A stretch of 64,000 bases of DNA from Isoptericola cucumis (GCF_014635665.1 NZ_BMDG01000008.1:124001-188000); one strand, 5' to 3'. Counted from the first letter of the stretch, positions 1 through 8,762 are shown. The notes: generated from the sequence alone by a model not told the origin. Translations and numbers: made by a program.

Positions 1-681
1 GTTGGTCTCGCCGGGGGCGAACTCGTGCCCCTGACCGGTTCCGCCGTAGACGACCTCGCAGCCGCCGGCCTCGACCGCCTTCTGCACGTTGTCACGCAGG
101 CCGGTGCCGTAGGCCTCGTTCTGCACGAGGAAGCCGACCTTGCAGTGCCCGTCGTCGAGGATGAGCGAGCCGTGCGCGGCGCCCTGCACCGTGTCCGGCG
201 GTGCCGTGCGGGCGAAGAACTCGCCGTAGCCGGACAGGTCGGTCGCAGTGTTGGCCGGCGAGATCTGCATGACGCCGGCCTCGGCGAACGTGTCGACCAC
301 GCCGAGGGACACGGCCGACGAGGCCGCACCGATCACGGCCGTCGCGCCCTTGTTGATGAGGTCGGTGGCGGTGCTGTTCGCCACCGACAGGTCGGTGCTG
401 TCACCGGAGTCGCCCCACTCCACCTTCACGTCCTCGCCGAGGACGCCTCCGGCGGAGTTGATGTCGTCGATGGCGAGGCCGACACCGGCGATCTCGGGGG
501 GGCCGAGGAAGGCGAGGGTGCCCGTCACCGGGAGGATCGTGCCGATCGTCAGGGGTTCTGCGGTCGTCTCGCCCTCGCCGTCGTCGCCGCCCCCGCCCTC
601 GGAGGAGGCACAGGCCGTGAGGCCCAGGCTCAGGACCGCTGCCAGGGCGAGGCCCCGGGCGGCCGTGCTGCGTCGAATCAT
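1..681 (-). CDS. Branched-chain amino acid type ABC transporter substrate-binding lipoprotein (3' end outside window)
   Basis: Outer-face receptor of a LIV-type (Leu/Ile/Val or related ligand) ABC importer. The gene reads leftward off the window, so only the first 227 codons are visible. Seen: a lipoprotein signal peptide (basic MIRRS start, hydrophobic core, lipobox LTAC with acceptor Cys24), a Gly/Asp/Glu linker, then the periplasmic-binding opening IGTILPVTGTLAFLG and the segment ISPANTATDLS, both typical of Peripla_BP_6 proteins. Partner permease and ATPase genes are expected beyond the left edge. The ligand cannot be told from this half of the protein. The ATG at 681 is chosen because it directly precedes the signal peptide. 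Confidence 0.85.
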   Translation of the reverse strand, partial: MIRRSTAARGLALAAVLSLGLTACASSEGGGGDDGEGETTAEPLTIGTILPVTGTLAFLGPPEIAGVGLAIDDINSAGGVLGEDVKVEWGDSGDSTDLSVANSTATDLINKGATAVIGAASSAVSLGVVDTFAEAGVMQISPANTATDLSGYGEFFARTAPPDTVQGAAHGSLILDDGHCKVGFLVQNEAYGTGLRDNVQKAVEAGGCEVVYGGTGQGHEFAPGETN

Positions 682-852
682 GCTGTTCCCCTTCACCAGG
701 TGGGACTGCGCGGCTCAACGCCGCCTTTAGTGGCGCTGAACGTAGTGGGAATGTATGTCCGCCACGTGTCGCGTGGGTCACACTCCCGGGATCGTGACGA
801 ACCTGTTACCTCCGTCACACCACGGCGCGCAGTCCCTCCCGGTGCGGGCCGG

Positions 853-1707
853 TCAGTCGCGGAACTGCGTGAAGGCAGCGGTCGCCGGGTCCGCCCCGGT
901 GCGCCCGTCCACACCTGACTCGAGCGCGTCGATCTGCGCCATCTGCTCCTCGGAGAGCTCGAACGAGAAGAGGTCCATGTTGGTCGCCTGACGCTCGACC
1001 GACATCGACTTCGGGATGACGATCCGGTTCTGCTGCACGGCCCACCGCAGCACGACCTGCGCCGGCGTGACGCCGAGCTCGGTCGCCGCGGCCACGACGG
1101 CAGGCGCGTCGAGGTCGCCGCCGCGCCCCAGGGGCGAGTACGCCTCGACCGCGATCCCCAGCGCGCGGCACGTCTGCTGCACGTCGACCTGCTGGAAGGT
1201 GGGGTGCACCTCCATCTGGTTCACCGCGGGCACGACGTCGGTCTCCGCGACGAGGCGTTCCAGGTGGTCGGACAGGAAGTTGGAGACACCGATCGCCCGC
1301 ACCGCGCCGTCGGCGAGCAGCTTCTCGAACGCCCGCCAGGTCTCGACGTACAGGTCACGGCTCGGCACCGGCCAGTGGATCAGGTACAGGTCGACGACGT
1401 CGACGCCCAGCTCCCGCCGCGAGTCGTCGAAGGCGCGCAGGGTCTGCTCGTAGCCCTGGTCGCCGTTGCGGAGCTTGGTGGTCACGAAGACCTCGTCGCG
1501 CGACAGCCCCGAGGCGCGCAGCGCGGCGCCGACGCCCGCCTCGTTGTAGTACGCGGCAGCCGTGTCCACGTGCCGGTAGCCGAGCTCGAGGGCCTGCTCG
1601 ACGTTCTCCTGCGTGCCGCCGTCGGGCACCTGGAAGACGCCGAGGCCCACCTGCGGGATGTCGACGCCGTTGTTGAGGGTCAGGGACGGGGTGGTGACGC
1701 TGCTCAT
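853..1707 (-). CDS. Aldo/keto reductase (2,5-diketo-D-gluconate reductase-like)
   Basis: NADPH-dependent carbonyl reductase of the AKR superfamily, a cytoplasmic TIM barrel of 284 residues (normal length). The catalytic tetrad is complete: Asp48, Tyr53 (in DTAAAYYNEAGVG), Lys78 (VTTKL) and His111 (IHWP). The C-terminal cofactor segment IPKSMSVERQATNMD matches the family pattern that binds the adenosine phosphate of NADPH. The closest recognisable relatives are 2,5-diketo-gluconate and methylglyoxal reductases, but the substrate cannot be deduced. It stands alone, 171 bases downstream of the Liv-type lipoprotein start on the same strand, with no sign of an operon. Confidence 0.9.
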   Translation of the reverse strand: MSSVTTPSLTLNNGVDIPQVGLGVFQVPDGGTQENVEQALELGYRHVDTAAAYYNEAGVGAALRASGLSRDEVFVTTKLRNGDQGYEQTLRAFDDSRRELGVDVVDLYLIHWPVPSRDLYVETWRAFEKLLADGAVRAIGVSNFLSDHLERLVAETDVVPAVNQMEVHPTFQQVDVQQTCRALGIAVEAYSPLGRGGDLDAPAVVAAATELGVTPAQVVLRWAVQQNRIVIPKSMSVERQATNMDLFSFELSEEQMAQIDALESGVDGRTGADPATAAFTQFRD

Positions 1708-1920
1708 GGCACCTTTCTATCCCAGCGGCCCGCCGGGGTCGGGTCGGTCACACCGACGCGTCCACGGTGTGGACGTGTCGGCGAAGACCACTGGTGCACG
1801 ATCGCGCGCTCGCGTACCGTTGGGGCCGTTGCAGTGCCTCGCTCGATCCAGGACGTCCTTTCGTCCTGCGCTCCACGGCCACGTCGTTCAGGATTGACGT
1901 GAACGTCGGGCGGACCTTGG

Positions 1921-1990
1921 TTTCAAGAGTTGACGACGATTCACCGTGATGCGCGATCTCGACGGTCGAGGTCGTCGACACCTCTTGAAG
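1921..1990 (+). promoter_or_regulatory. Long-range stem in the cold-shock gene leader that covers the ribosome binding site
   Basis: TTCAAGAG at 1922-1929 is exactly complementary to CTCTTGAA at 1982-1989, and 1921/1990 add a G-U pair. The 3' arm overlaps the Shine-Dalgarno sequence GAAGGAG (1987-1993) of the cold-shock gene. The enclosed 52 bases hold smaller stems such as CTCGA-CGG-TCGAG. Regulated 5' leaders are known for cspA-type genes. That this stem acts as a temperature switch is inference, and the transcription start is unknown. Confidence 0.4.
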
Positions 1991-1998
1991 GAGTTCTC

Positions 1999-2202
1999 AT
2001 GGCTACCGGAACCGTGAAGTGGTTCAACAGCGAGAAGGGCTACGGCTTCATCGCCCCCGAGGACGGCTCGGCTGACGTGTTCGTCCACTTCTCCGCGATC
2101 CAGTCCCAGGGCTACCGCTCGCTGGACGAGGAGCAGCGCGTCGAGTTCGACGTGACGCAGGGCCCCAAGGGCCCGCAGGCGGAGAACGTTCGCCCGCTCT
2201 GA
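1999..2202 (+). CDS. Cold-shock protein (CspA family)
   Basis: Single cold-shock domain of 67 residues that binds single-stranded RNA and DNA and acts as an RNA chaperone at low temperature and in growth transitions. RNP-1 (KGYGFI, residues 13-18) and RNP-2 (VFVHF, residues 27-31) are intact. The length and the opening [10 protein letters not shown] are those of standard actinobacterial Csp proteins. The ATG at 1999 has a strong Shine-Dalgarno GAAGGAG six bases upstream. The gene is monocistronic, preceded by a possible regulatory stem and followed by a strong hairpin terminator. Confidence 0.97.
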   Translation: MATGTVKWFNSEKGYGFIAPEDGSADVFVHFSAIQSQGYRSLDEEQRVEFDVTQGPKGPQAENVRPL

Positions 2203-2240
2203 CCCTCCGCACGGCCGAGTGACTCGGCCCGCGTGAGCAC

Positions 2241-2278
2241 ACGGCCCGCATCCCGCCAGTCGGCGGGGTGCGGGCCGT
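2241..2278 (+). terminator. Hairpin terminator after the cold-shock gene
   Basis: Inverted repeat with 17-base arms, 2241-2257 and 2262-2278, separated by AGTC. One T/G wobble is the only imperfection. It starts 38 bases after the cold-shock stop codon. There is no T tract, as is common in GC-rich actinobacteria. Confidence 0.7.
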
Positions 2279-2326
2279 CGTCGTCCCGCCGGGAACGCGC
2301 GCCAGGACGCGGTCGTTGGACGAGGT

Positions 2327-3103
2327 ATGGGATTCCTCGACCGACTTCTCGGCAGGACGCGCGACACACGGACGTTCCACGGAGTGCCCGGGCAGCCCGG
2401 AGCCACGTCGCCGGACGTCGGTGAGGCGCCGGGCAAGCACGGCTACTCCCCCGGCTCGGGCCAGGAGCCGGCCGGCGCCCCGGCCGCCCCCGGCTACGGC
2501 GCGAGCGGCGCCGCCGCCGACCGCGACCCCGACGAGGTCGCCGTCGAGCGGTACCGCTACCTCCTGCGGACCGCGCCGCCGGACGCCGTCGAGCAGGCGC
2601 ACGCCGAGGCTTTCGCGCGGCTGACACCCGAGCAGCGACGGCGCGTCCTCGACGAGCTGAGCGCGGGGGCGCCGCCCGCGGAGCGGGCGTCGTCGGACGA
2701 CCCGCAGTCCCTCGCCCGGATGGCCACCCGCGCGGAGATGCGCCAGCCCGGCACGCTCGAGCAGACGTTCCGCGGCACCGACGGGCCCGGCGCGGCTCGC
2801 GGCACGGGCTTCGGCTCCATGGTGGGGGCGAGCATGCTGGGCACGGTCGCCGGCGTGGTGATCGGCACCGCCGTGGCGGGCGCGCTGTTCGGCCCGACGT
2901 TCGGCGACCCCTCGCAGGACTTCGCCGCCGACCCTGGCGCGGGCGGGTCCGACGCGGGGGCCGACGCGGGGGCCGACTCGGGCGGGGACGCGGGTGCCGG
3001 GGCAGACCCGGGGGCCGAGGCCGCGGGCCAGGACGGCGGCGGCTTCTTCGGCGACGGCGGGTTCGGCGACGGTGGAGGGTTCGGCGACGTCGGCGGCTTC
3101 TGA
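2327..3103 (+). CDS. Hypothetical protein with membrane-active Gly/Ala segment and Gly/Asp-rich tail
   Basis: 258 residues, family not recognised with confidence. Seen: an amphipathic start (MGFLDRLLGR), a disordered Pro/Gly stretch to about residue 65, a charged helical region (about 70-150, containing ERYRYLLRTAP and LTPEQRRRVLDEL), one Gly/Ala/Val-rich hydrophobic segment (about 167-190) that could insert in a membrane, and a low-complexity Asp/Gly/Ala tail ending in FGDGGGFGDVGGF. The tail resembles those of several small actinobacterial membrane-associated proteins of unknown role. The gene converges on the nuclease/helicase gene with only seven bases between the stops. Confidence 0.75.
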   Translation: MGFLDRLLGRTRDTRTFHGVPGQPGATSPDVGEAPGKHGYSPGSGQEPAGAPAAPGYGASGAAADRDPDEVAVERYRYLLRTAPPDAVEQAHAEAFARLTPEQRRRVLDELSAGAPPAERASSDDPQSLARMATRAEMRQPGTLEQTFRGTDGPGAARGTGFGSMVGASMLGTVAGVVIGTAVAGALFGPTFGDPSQDFAADPGAGGSDAGADAGADSGGDAGAGADPGAEAAGQDGGGFFGDGGFGDGGGFGDVGGF

Positions 3104-3110
3104 CGGCCCG

Positions 3111-6100
3111 CTACGTGCCGAGCGCCAGGAACGCGCCGAGCCGCTCGACACCGTGCACGGTGCCCGGCAGATAGTTCGTCAGCTGCGGCGACCGGACGAC
3201 GACGGCGCACCACCGACCGCGCGAGACGGCGACGTTGATGCGGTGCCTGCTGAGCAGGAAGCCCGTGCCCCGGGGGATCCGGTCGGGGGACGACGCTGCC
3301 ATCGTCAGCACCACGACCACCGCCTCCCGCCCCTGGAACATGTCCACGGTGCCGACCGCGACCCCGGCCAGGCCGGCGGCGTCGAGCGCGCGTCGCACCG
3401 TCGCGACCTGCGCGTTGTAGGCCGCGACGACGAGCACGTCGCCGGCGTCCAGGGGGCGCGCGCTCCCGTCGCCCGGGTGCCAGGTGCGCCCCAGGACGTC
3501 GCGGACCTGCCGCACCACCTCCTGGGCCTCGGCGACGGAGGACACGTCGTCGCCCTCGTGGTCGACCAGCACGTGCCGGACGCCGGGCTCCACGCCGTCC
3601 AGGTGCCGGGCGGCGGCGCGCGGGTGGGCGTGCAGCCTGCCCTCGTAGGCGAGCCGGGAGACCTGGTCGCACAGCGCCGGGTGCATGCGGTACGACGCGG
3701 GCAGGAAGTAGCCGAACCGCTCGGGGAGCACGTCGTGCTCCCCCGTCAGCCACGACAGCGCCGACCCGGCCACCGCGGGCTCGGGGTGGCTGCCCCGGCT
3801 CACCTGCCCGAGCTGCTGCGGGTCGCCGAGCAGCAGCAGGCGGGCGGCGGCGCGCGCCACGGCGACCGTGTTGGCGAGCGAGAACTGCCCGGCCTCGTCC
3901 ACGACGAGCAGGTCGAGGCCCTCGGGCTCCCAGCGGGCGTGCGCGAAGTCCCAGGCGGTGCCGCCCACGAGGCACCCGCGCCTCGCGTCCCGGGCCGCCG
4001 CCGCGTGCGTGGCGAGCGCCTCGGGGGTGACCTCCGCCCACGCCGCGGCCGGCGCACCCGGACGGTCCCGTCGTTTCTTGGCCACCCGCTCGGGCGGCAC
4101 CCCGGCCCGGACGGCGGCCGCGAGCAGGTTCTCCACCACCGCGTGGGACTGCGCGACGACGCCGACGCGCCATCCCTCCTCGACCAGCCGGGCGACGACG
4201 TGCGAGCCGAGGGAGGTCTTGCCCGTGCCGGGCGGCCCCTGCACCGCGAGGAACGACCGGTCCAGCCGGCGCACCGCCTCGAGCACCGCCGGCACGAGCT
4301 CCGCCTCGCCGTCGGGACCGGGCCGGGCCTCCGGCAGCGCATCGCCCCCGGCGAGACGCGGGGAGCGTCGCGCCAGCAGGTCGGCCGCCGGGCCGTCGGG
4401 CAGCCGCCCGGCGGCGCGCCAGGTCGCCAGCGCCGCGGCCGCCGCGTCCTCCACGGCCTGCTCCTGCGGCCCCGTCTGCACCAGCCCGTCCAGGGCGACC
4501 CCCGTCGGCAGCGCGTCGTACGGATGGTCGGACCGGCGCAGCTGCTCCCGCACGACCAGCACCTGTCCGGCTGCGCGGCCGTCTGCGGCCGGACCAGCGG
4601 CCGGACCAGCGGCCGGACCAGCGGCCGGGTCGGGCTCGACGATGCTCGCCCGGCGGTGCGCGGCGCGCACCGCCCCCGGGGTGAGCTCGCCGACCCCCGC
4701 CGGCACCGGCTCGTCGTACAGCAGCCAGACCGGGGCGCCGGGCACGAGCTCCGAGCCCTCGACCGCCCGCCCCCGCAGCACCAGCAGCCGTGACGACGTC
4801 GACCGTCCCGCCTCGACCTCCCAGCCCCTGAGGACCTCGGCCTCCTGCACGACCATCGAGGTCCGCCGCCCGGGCCACTCGTCGGGCGGCGAGTCCAGCC
4901 GGGCGAAGTGCTCGTGCCAGAACGGCTTGGCCTCGCGCCGGTAGTAGCCGACGGACGCCCCCAGCAGCGCCAGACCCTGCACCTGGGCCGCACGCCCGGT
5001 CGCCGCGGCGCCGTCGAGCGCGGCCCGCTCGGCCCGCTCGGCCTCGACCGTGGCCCGCACGTCGTCCTCGAGCGCCAGCCGGCGCCGGACGTCGAGGGCG
5101 CGCCTCGTCGGCTCGGCGGCCGCCTCGACCGATGCCTCGACCGATGCCTCGCCCGATGCCTCGACCGGTGCCTCGCCCGCCGCCGGGCCGGGCTCGGCCG
5201 GCGCCGGCTGACCGGAGTGGGCCCGTACCCCGTTCACCTGGGCGCGGGCGTCGCGCAGCCAGTCGAGCAGGCGCAGCGTGGAGACGCAGTCGTACCGGTT
5301 GTACTCGAGGATCTGCTGCTTGCGGCGCGCGGCCTCGTCGTGCCGCCCCGCCGCCAGGAGGCCGGTGTACTCGGCGTACTCGACGATCGACGCCGCGGCG
5401 TCGGTCACGCCCTCACGACCCGGTTCGTGGGACATGTACAGCGGCTCGAGCTTCTTGATCGACCGCGACCGGTGGGAGATGCGCAGCGACGGGCGCACCA
5501 CCTTCCACAGGTCCACGAGCACGCCCTCGCGCAGCAGGTCGTCGACCTCGTCCTCGTACGTCCCGTGCCGGGCCGCGATGGACAGCAGGTGCGACCGCTC
5601 GTAGTCGGCGTAGTGGTAGACGTGCAGGTCCGGCCACCGTCGGCGCCGGTCGCGCAGCCAGTCGACGAAGGCGACCAGCGCGTCGCGCTCCTGCGCCGGG
5701 GTGTCGGCCCACAGCCCGTGGAACGGCGGGGCGCCCTCGTCGGCCGCGTCGTCGTCCACCCCGGGGCGGGTCACCCAGCCGAAGAGGTAGTCCAGCCCGT
5801 ACCCGGCCCCCGGCCCACGGCCCTGCGGGTCCGTCCACAGTGGGTCGCCCTCGAAGTCGAAGAACACGTCGCCGGGGCTGGGCGGGGGCAGCCGGTCGAC
5901 GGCGGCGGGGTCGGGCATGGCCCAGCGCAGCTCGGCCGCCTGCGGCCCGTCGGGGCCCTCGACCTCGTACCGGACGCGCCCGTCCCCCGGGTCGGTACCG
6001 AGCTGCAGCGCCGCCTGGGACCGCACCTTCTCGAACGCTCCCTCGGACATCCCGGCGGGCGCCTGCTCGGCCGCGGCCAGCCCGTCGATCGTGGTGACGC

Positions 6101-6953
6101 CCCCGGCGGCCAGGGCCGCGCGCTGGCGCGGGTAGACCCCGCCGACCAGCAGCACGTCACGGTGCCGCTCGGCAGCCTGGGCGCAGTCCGGGCACACACC
6201 GAGCCGCCCGCACGCGACGAACCGCGGGTCCCCCCAGGTCACGGGTCCGTCGTCGGCGACGTGCGCCGCCACCACGTCGAGCATCCGGTCCCGTCGCGCA
6301 CGGAACACGGGCAGCACCTCGGCGAGCAGGTGCGCGGTGGCCTCCTGCGTGCCCAGCAGCAGGTGCCCGTGGGAGGTCGGGTCGACGCCCGCGGCGGCGA
6401 GCTGCTCCGCGTAGGCACCCACCTGCAGCAGCGCGGGCACCTGGGCCCGGCGCGCGAGCTTCGCCTCCCACACGGCGTACCGGGGGCGGGAGCCCTCGCC
6501 CGCACCGTCGGCACGGTCCGCGCGCACGAGGAAGTCGGCGCGGCCGTGGAACCGGCCGTCGAAGAAGGCCGCCTGCGCGACGACGTCGGCGCCCCGCTCC
6601 AGGGCTCCGAGCGTGCGCGCGTGCGCCCCCGCCAGCTCGTCCCAGGTGGTGGCGGCCGGCGGCATGACCTCCACGACGCCGCCGGGGCCGCCGCCGGCCG
6701 GCGCTTCCCCGAAGCGGGCACGGTGCTCCTCGAGCGCGCGGCGCTCGTGGGCCGCACCCAGCGCGAGGGTGCGCGCCAGCGTCGCGTCGGCGACCCGCTC
6801 GGTGCGGGGCGACCGTCCGAGGACCTCGTCGACGCGGCGCAGCAGCGCGTGCTCGCACTCCGCCGCGAGCACCACGTCACGGGCCGAGTGCACCAGCCGG
6901 GGCGGGGCGTCGGCCGTCGTGCCGCGGGCACCGTCGTCGTCGAGAAGGAACAT
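3111..6953 (-). CDS. TM0106-family RecB-like nuclease / RNase H-fold exonuclease / SF1 helicase
   Basis: Large DNA or RNA processing enzyme, 1280 residues. Three catalytic modules are visible. (1) N-terminal PD-(D/E)XK nuclease: Asp140 (GRAD) and E163-A-K165 (WEAK), with Cys33 and C248-x5-C254-x2-C257 flanking the domain as in iron-staple nucleases. (2) RNase H/DEDD-like exonuclease about 360-570: FFDFEGD (Asp366, Glu368), YHYADYE (Asp450) and YNRYDC (Asp555). (3) UvrD/Upf1-like SF1 helicase about 880-1280: Walker A GPPGTGKTS (Lys912), Walker B DEAGQ (1019-1023), motif V VDMFQGREA and motif VI VAVSRGR. The linkers hold in-frame 12-base repeats. The ATG at 6953 is chosen because the nuclease domain follows at once; the open frame continues upstream without conserved sequence. 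The biological role of this family is not established. Confidence 0.85.
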   Translation of the reverse strand: MFLLDDDGARGTTADAPPRLVHSARDVVLAAECEHALLRRVDEVLGRSPRTERVADATLARTLALGAAHERRALEEHRARFGEAPAGGGPGGVVEVMPPAATTWDELAGAHARTLGALERGADVVAQAAFFDGRFHGRADFLVRADRADGAGEGSRPRYAVWEAKLARRAQVPALLQVGAYAEQLAAAGVDPTSHGHLLLGTQEATAHLLAEVLPVFRARRDRMLDVVAAHVADDGPVTWGDPRFVACGRLGVCPDCAQAAERHRDVLLVGGVYPRQRAALAAGGVTTIDGLAAAEQAPAGMSEGAFEKVRSQAALQLGTDPGDGRVRYEVEGPDGPQAAELRWAMPDPAAVDRLPPPSPGDVFFDFEGDPLWTDPQGRGPGAGYGLDYLFGWVTRPGVDDDAADEGAPPFHGLWADTPAQERDALVAFVDWLRDRRRRWPDLHVYHYADYERSHLLSIAARHGTYEDEVDDLLREGVLVDLWKVVRPSLRISHRSRSIKKLEPLYMSHEPGREGVTDAAASIVEYAEYTGLLAAGRHDEAARRKQQILEYNRYDCVSTLRLLDWLRDARAQVNGVRAHSGQPAPAEPGPAAGEAPVEASGEASVEASVEAAAEPTRRALDVRRRLALEDDVRATVEAERAERAALDGAAATGRAAQVQGLALLGASVGYYRREAKPFWHEHFARLDSPPDEWPGRRTSMVVQEAEVLRGWEVEAGRSTSSRLLVLRGRAVEGSELVPGAPVWLLYDEPVPAGVGELTPGAVRAAHRRASIVEPDPAAGPAAGPAAGPAADGRAAGQVLVVREQLRRSDHPYDALPTGVALDGLVQTGPQEQAVEDAAAAALATWRAAGRLPDGPAADLLARRSPRLAGGDALPEARPGPDGEAELVPAVLEAVRRLDRSFLAVQGPPGTGKTSLGSHVVARLVEEGWRVGVVAQSHAVVENLLAAAVRAGVPPERVAKKRRDRPGAPAAAWAEVTPEALATHAAAARDARRGCLVGGTAWDFAHARWEPEGLDLLVVDEAGQFSLANTVAVARAAARLLLLGDPQQLGQVSRGSHPEPAVAGSALSWLTGEHDVLPERFGYFLPASYRMHPALCDQVSRLAYEGRLHAHPRAAARHLDGVEPGVRHVLVDHEGDDVSSVAEAQEVVRQVRDVLGRTWHPGDGSARPLDAGDVLVVAAYNAQVATVRRALDAAGLAGVAVGTVDMFQGREAVVVVLTMAASSPDRIPRGTGFLLSRHRINVAVSRGRWCAVVVRSPQLTNYLPGTVHGVERLGAFLALGT
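4585..4632 (-). repeat. In-frame 12-base tandem repeat, about four copies
   Basis: Unit gcggccggacca occurs three times exactly (4585-4620) plus a degenerate fourth copy to 4632. It encodes an Ala-Ala-Gly-Pro linker ahead of the helicase module of the nuclease/helicase. Copy-number changes would keep the reading frame. Confidence 0.85.
5123..5182 (-). repeat. In-frame 12-base tandem repeat, five degenerate copies
   Basis: Five successive units of the form cctcg(a/c)ccg(a/g)tg at 5123, 5135, 5147, 5159 and 5171. They encode Glu-Ala-Ser/Val-rich linker sequence between the exonuclease and helicase modules of the same protein. Confidence 0.8.
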
Positions 6954-7083
6954 GCCACCTTCTCTACCAGGGCCCCCCGACAGCCCGCGGAGCACTGTCG
7001 GCGCGTTGCCGGCATGGTCGCGACGTGGACCTGCACGCCCGGTTTCCGCCATAGTAGGTGCCGCTCGACGACCAAGGAGTGTC

Positions 7084-8124
7084 ATGGCTGTGCGATTCAA
7101 CCCGCCCCCGGGGTGGCAGGTTCCCCCCGGTTTCCGGCCCGAGGCCGGGTGGGTTCCCGACCCTGCCTGGCCGCCCGCGCCCCCCGGCTGGGAGTACTGG
7201 GTCGAGAGCTCCGCGCCGCCACCGGTCGCCCCCGCCCCCCGGTACTCCGCACCGCCGCCGCCCGTGGCCCCGGCGGAGTCGGCGGCCGAGCGGACCAGCG
7301 TCATGGCACCGATCGCGAGCCACGCGCCCGCGCCGCCGCCCGCCGGGCCACCCGCCGTCGACCCCCGCGCGACGACGACGATGCCCCCGTCGCCGCCCGC
7401 ACCGCAGCCCGGGCAGGCCGGCCCCGCGACCGCGACCCCGTCGCGCCGCGCCCTCCAGGCGGAGGAGCCCGAGCCCGGTCGTGCCGCCGCGGCGGCGTCG
7501 GCGGCCGCCACCGCGGTGCAGGCCTGGGGCGACAAGCTGCAGGCGCGCCGCGCCGCGAAGGCCGAGACCGCCCAGGCGGAGGCTGCCCGGGCGGAGACTG
7601 CCCGGGCGGAGACTGCCCAGCAGTCGGCACGACCCGTCCGGCGCCGGGGCCCGTCGAGCATGCTCGTCACCGGAGTGGCCGTGGCGTGCCTCGCGCTGGG
7701 CTGCATCCTCGGCGTCACCGTGTCGATGATGCGCAGCTCGGACGCCGCGCAGGCGCTCGTCGACGCCCGACGCGACCTGCAGCAGGCCGAGCAGCTCAAG
7801 TCGGAGGCCACCCAGGCGCAGCAGGACCTGACGAACCTGCGCACCGAGGTCGAGGACCGCGAGAAGGCGCTGCAGGAACGCGAGAAGGAGGCCGCCGCCA
7901 AGGAGGCCGAGCTCACCAGCCAGGAGCAGCAGCTCGCCGACCAGCAGCAGCAGCAGGAGGAGGAGGCGGCCCAGCCGGAGCCCGAGGAGGGCGGCGACTG
8001 GTTCTACTGGGACTGCAACGCGGCCCGGGCCGCCGGCGCGGCCCCGATCCAGCAGGGCCAGCCGGCCTACCGCGGCAGCCTCGACGCCAACGGCAACGGC
8101 ATCGCCTGCGAGGACGGCGAGTAG
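7084..8124 (+). CDS. Membrane-anchored excalibur calcium-binding domain protein
   Basis: 346 residues. Order: Pro-rich N-terminal region (about 1-180, rich in PPPG and PAPP) that should be cytoplasmic, a basic stretch, one transmembrane segment (about 193-215, VTGVAVACLALGCILGV), a coiled coil of about 75 residues with Gln/Glu heptads, an acidic linker, and a C-terminal excalibur domain (WDCNAARAAG ... DANGNGIACE) whose Asp/Asn residues form a DxDxDG-like calcium site and whose two Cys are conserved. Such proteins are exported surface proteins in actinobacteria and bacilli; the precise role is unknown. The ATG at 7084 follows the Shine-Dalgarno AAGGAG. The gene diverges from the nuclease/helicase gene. 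Confidence 0.85.
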   Translation: MAVRFNPPPGWQVPPGFRPEAGWVPDPAWPPAPPGWEYWVESSAPPPVAPAPRYSAPPPPVAPAESAAERTSVMAPIASHAPAPPPAGPPAVDPRATTTMPPSPPAPQPGQAGPATATPSRRALQAEEPEPGRAAAAASAAATAVQAWGDKLQARRAAKAETAQAEAARAETARAETAQQSARPVRRRGPSSMLVTGVAVACLALGCILGVTVSMMRSSDAAQALVDARRDLQQAEQLKSEATQAQQDLTNLRTEVEDREKALQEREKEAAAKEAELTSQEQQLADQQQQQEEEAAQPEPEEGGDWFYWDCNAARAAGAAPIQQGQPAYRGSLDANGNGIACEDGE

Positions 8125-8134
8125 CGCCGCCGCG

Positions 8135-8614
8135 TCACCCCGCGACCGCGAGCATGTCGACGCCCAGGGTCGCCAGGACGCCGAACAGCACGCCCCACAG
8201 GACGATCGAGACGATCTGCCAGCCGATCACCGCGTTGCGCGAGGCGCCGAAGGACACCATGGCGGCCGAGGTGATCTGGCTGGGCAGCAGCGTCTGGCCG
8301 AGCAGGCTCACGCCCGGGACGCCGAAGCGGTCGAACCGCTCGCGCAGCTTCGCGCGCCGCGGCGAGTCGGGCTTGCCCCGCCCCTTGGCCGCCGCGGTCC
8401 GCACCCGGGCGGCCACGAGCACGAAGACGAGCATGGAGATCACGTTGCCGACCACGGCCGCCGCGACGGCGACGGCCGGTTCGAGCCCGGCGAGGATGCC
8501 CAGCACGGAACCGAGGTACGACTCGACGAACGGGATCGCCCCGGCCAGCATCACCCCCAGCCACTGGAGCAGGGGCGGCAGGCTCTCGGTGAGCTCTTGC
8601 AGGTTCTCGATCAC
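8135..8614 (-). CDS. Small multi-spanning membrane protein (putative small multidrug export family)
   Basis: 159 residues with about four hydrophobic helices (about 16-45, 48-70, 115-130, 135-157) and a basic loop (AAKGRGKPDSPRRAK) between helices 2 and 3. The arrangement, including the motif AGAIPFVESYLG near the N-terminus and a GQTLLPSQ element in the second half, fits the Sm_multidrug_ex family, whose transport activity is only presumed. Start is GTG at 8614 (VIENLQEL). It converges with the excalibur gene, 10 bases between stops. No linked genes suggest a substrate. Confidence 0.6.
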   Translation of the reverse strand: MIENLQELTESLPPLLQWLGVMLAGAIPFVESYLGSVLGILAGLEPAVAVAAAVVGNVISMLVFVLVAARVRTAAAKGRGKPDSPRRAKLRERFDRFGVPGVSLLGQTLLPSQITSAAMVSFGASRNAVIGWQIVSIVLWGVLFGVLATLGVDMLAVAG

Positions 8615-8762
8615 GGGTACTCCACAGGTCGTTGTCAGGACGTCCCTGACATCCTGGCCATGACCTGGGCGGACGGACAGTGTCCTGCCGCACCGGTCCC
8701 GGTGAGCCGGTCACGGTGCGGCGGTGACATCTGTCAGGTCCGCCGGTCGGCCCGACCTCCGG

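Noticed and set aside
6954-7916. N-terminal extension of the nuclease/helicase frame by 321 codons
   Set aside because: The extension is antisense to the excalibur protein gene, low in conservation, and the domain begins right after the ATG at 6953.
4908-8663. A 1251-codon plus-strand open frame
   Set aside because: It is antisense to the nuclease/helicase and out of frame with the excalibur protein; composition is Arg/Gly/Val-biased without domains.
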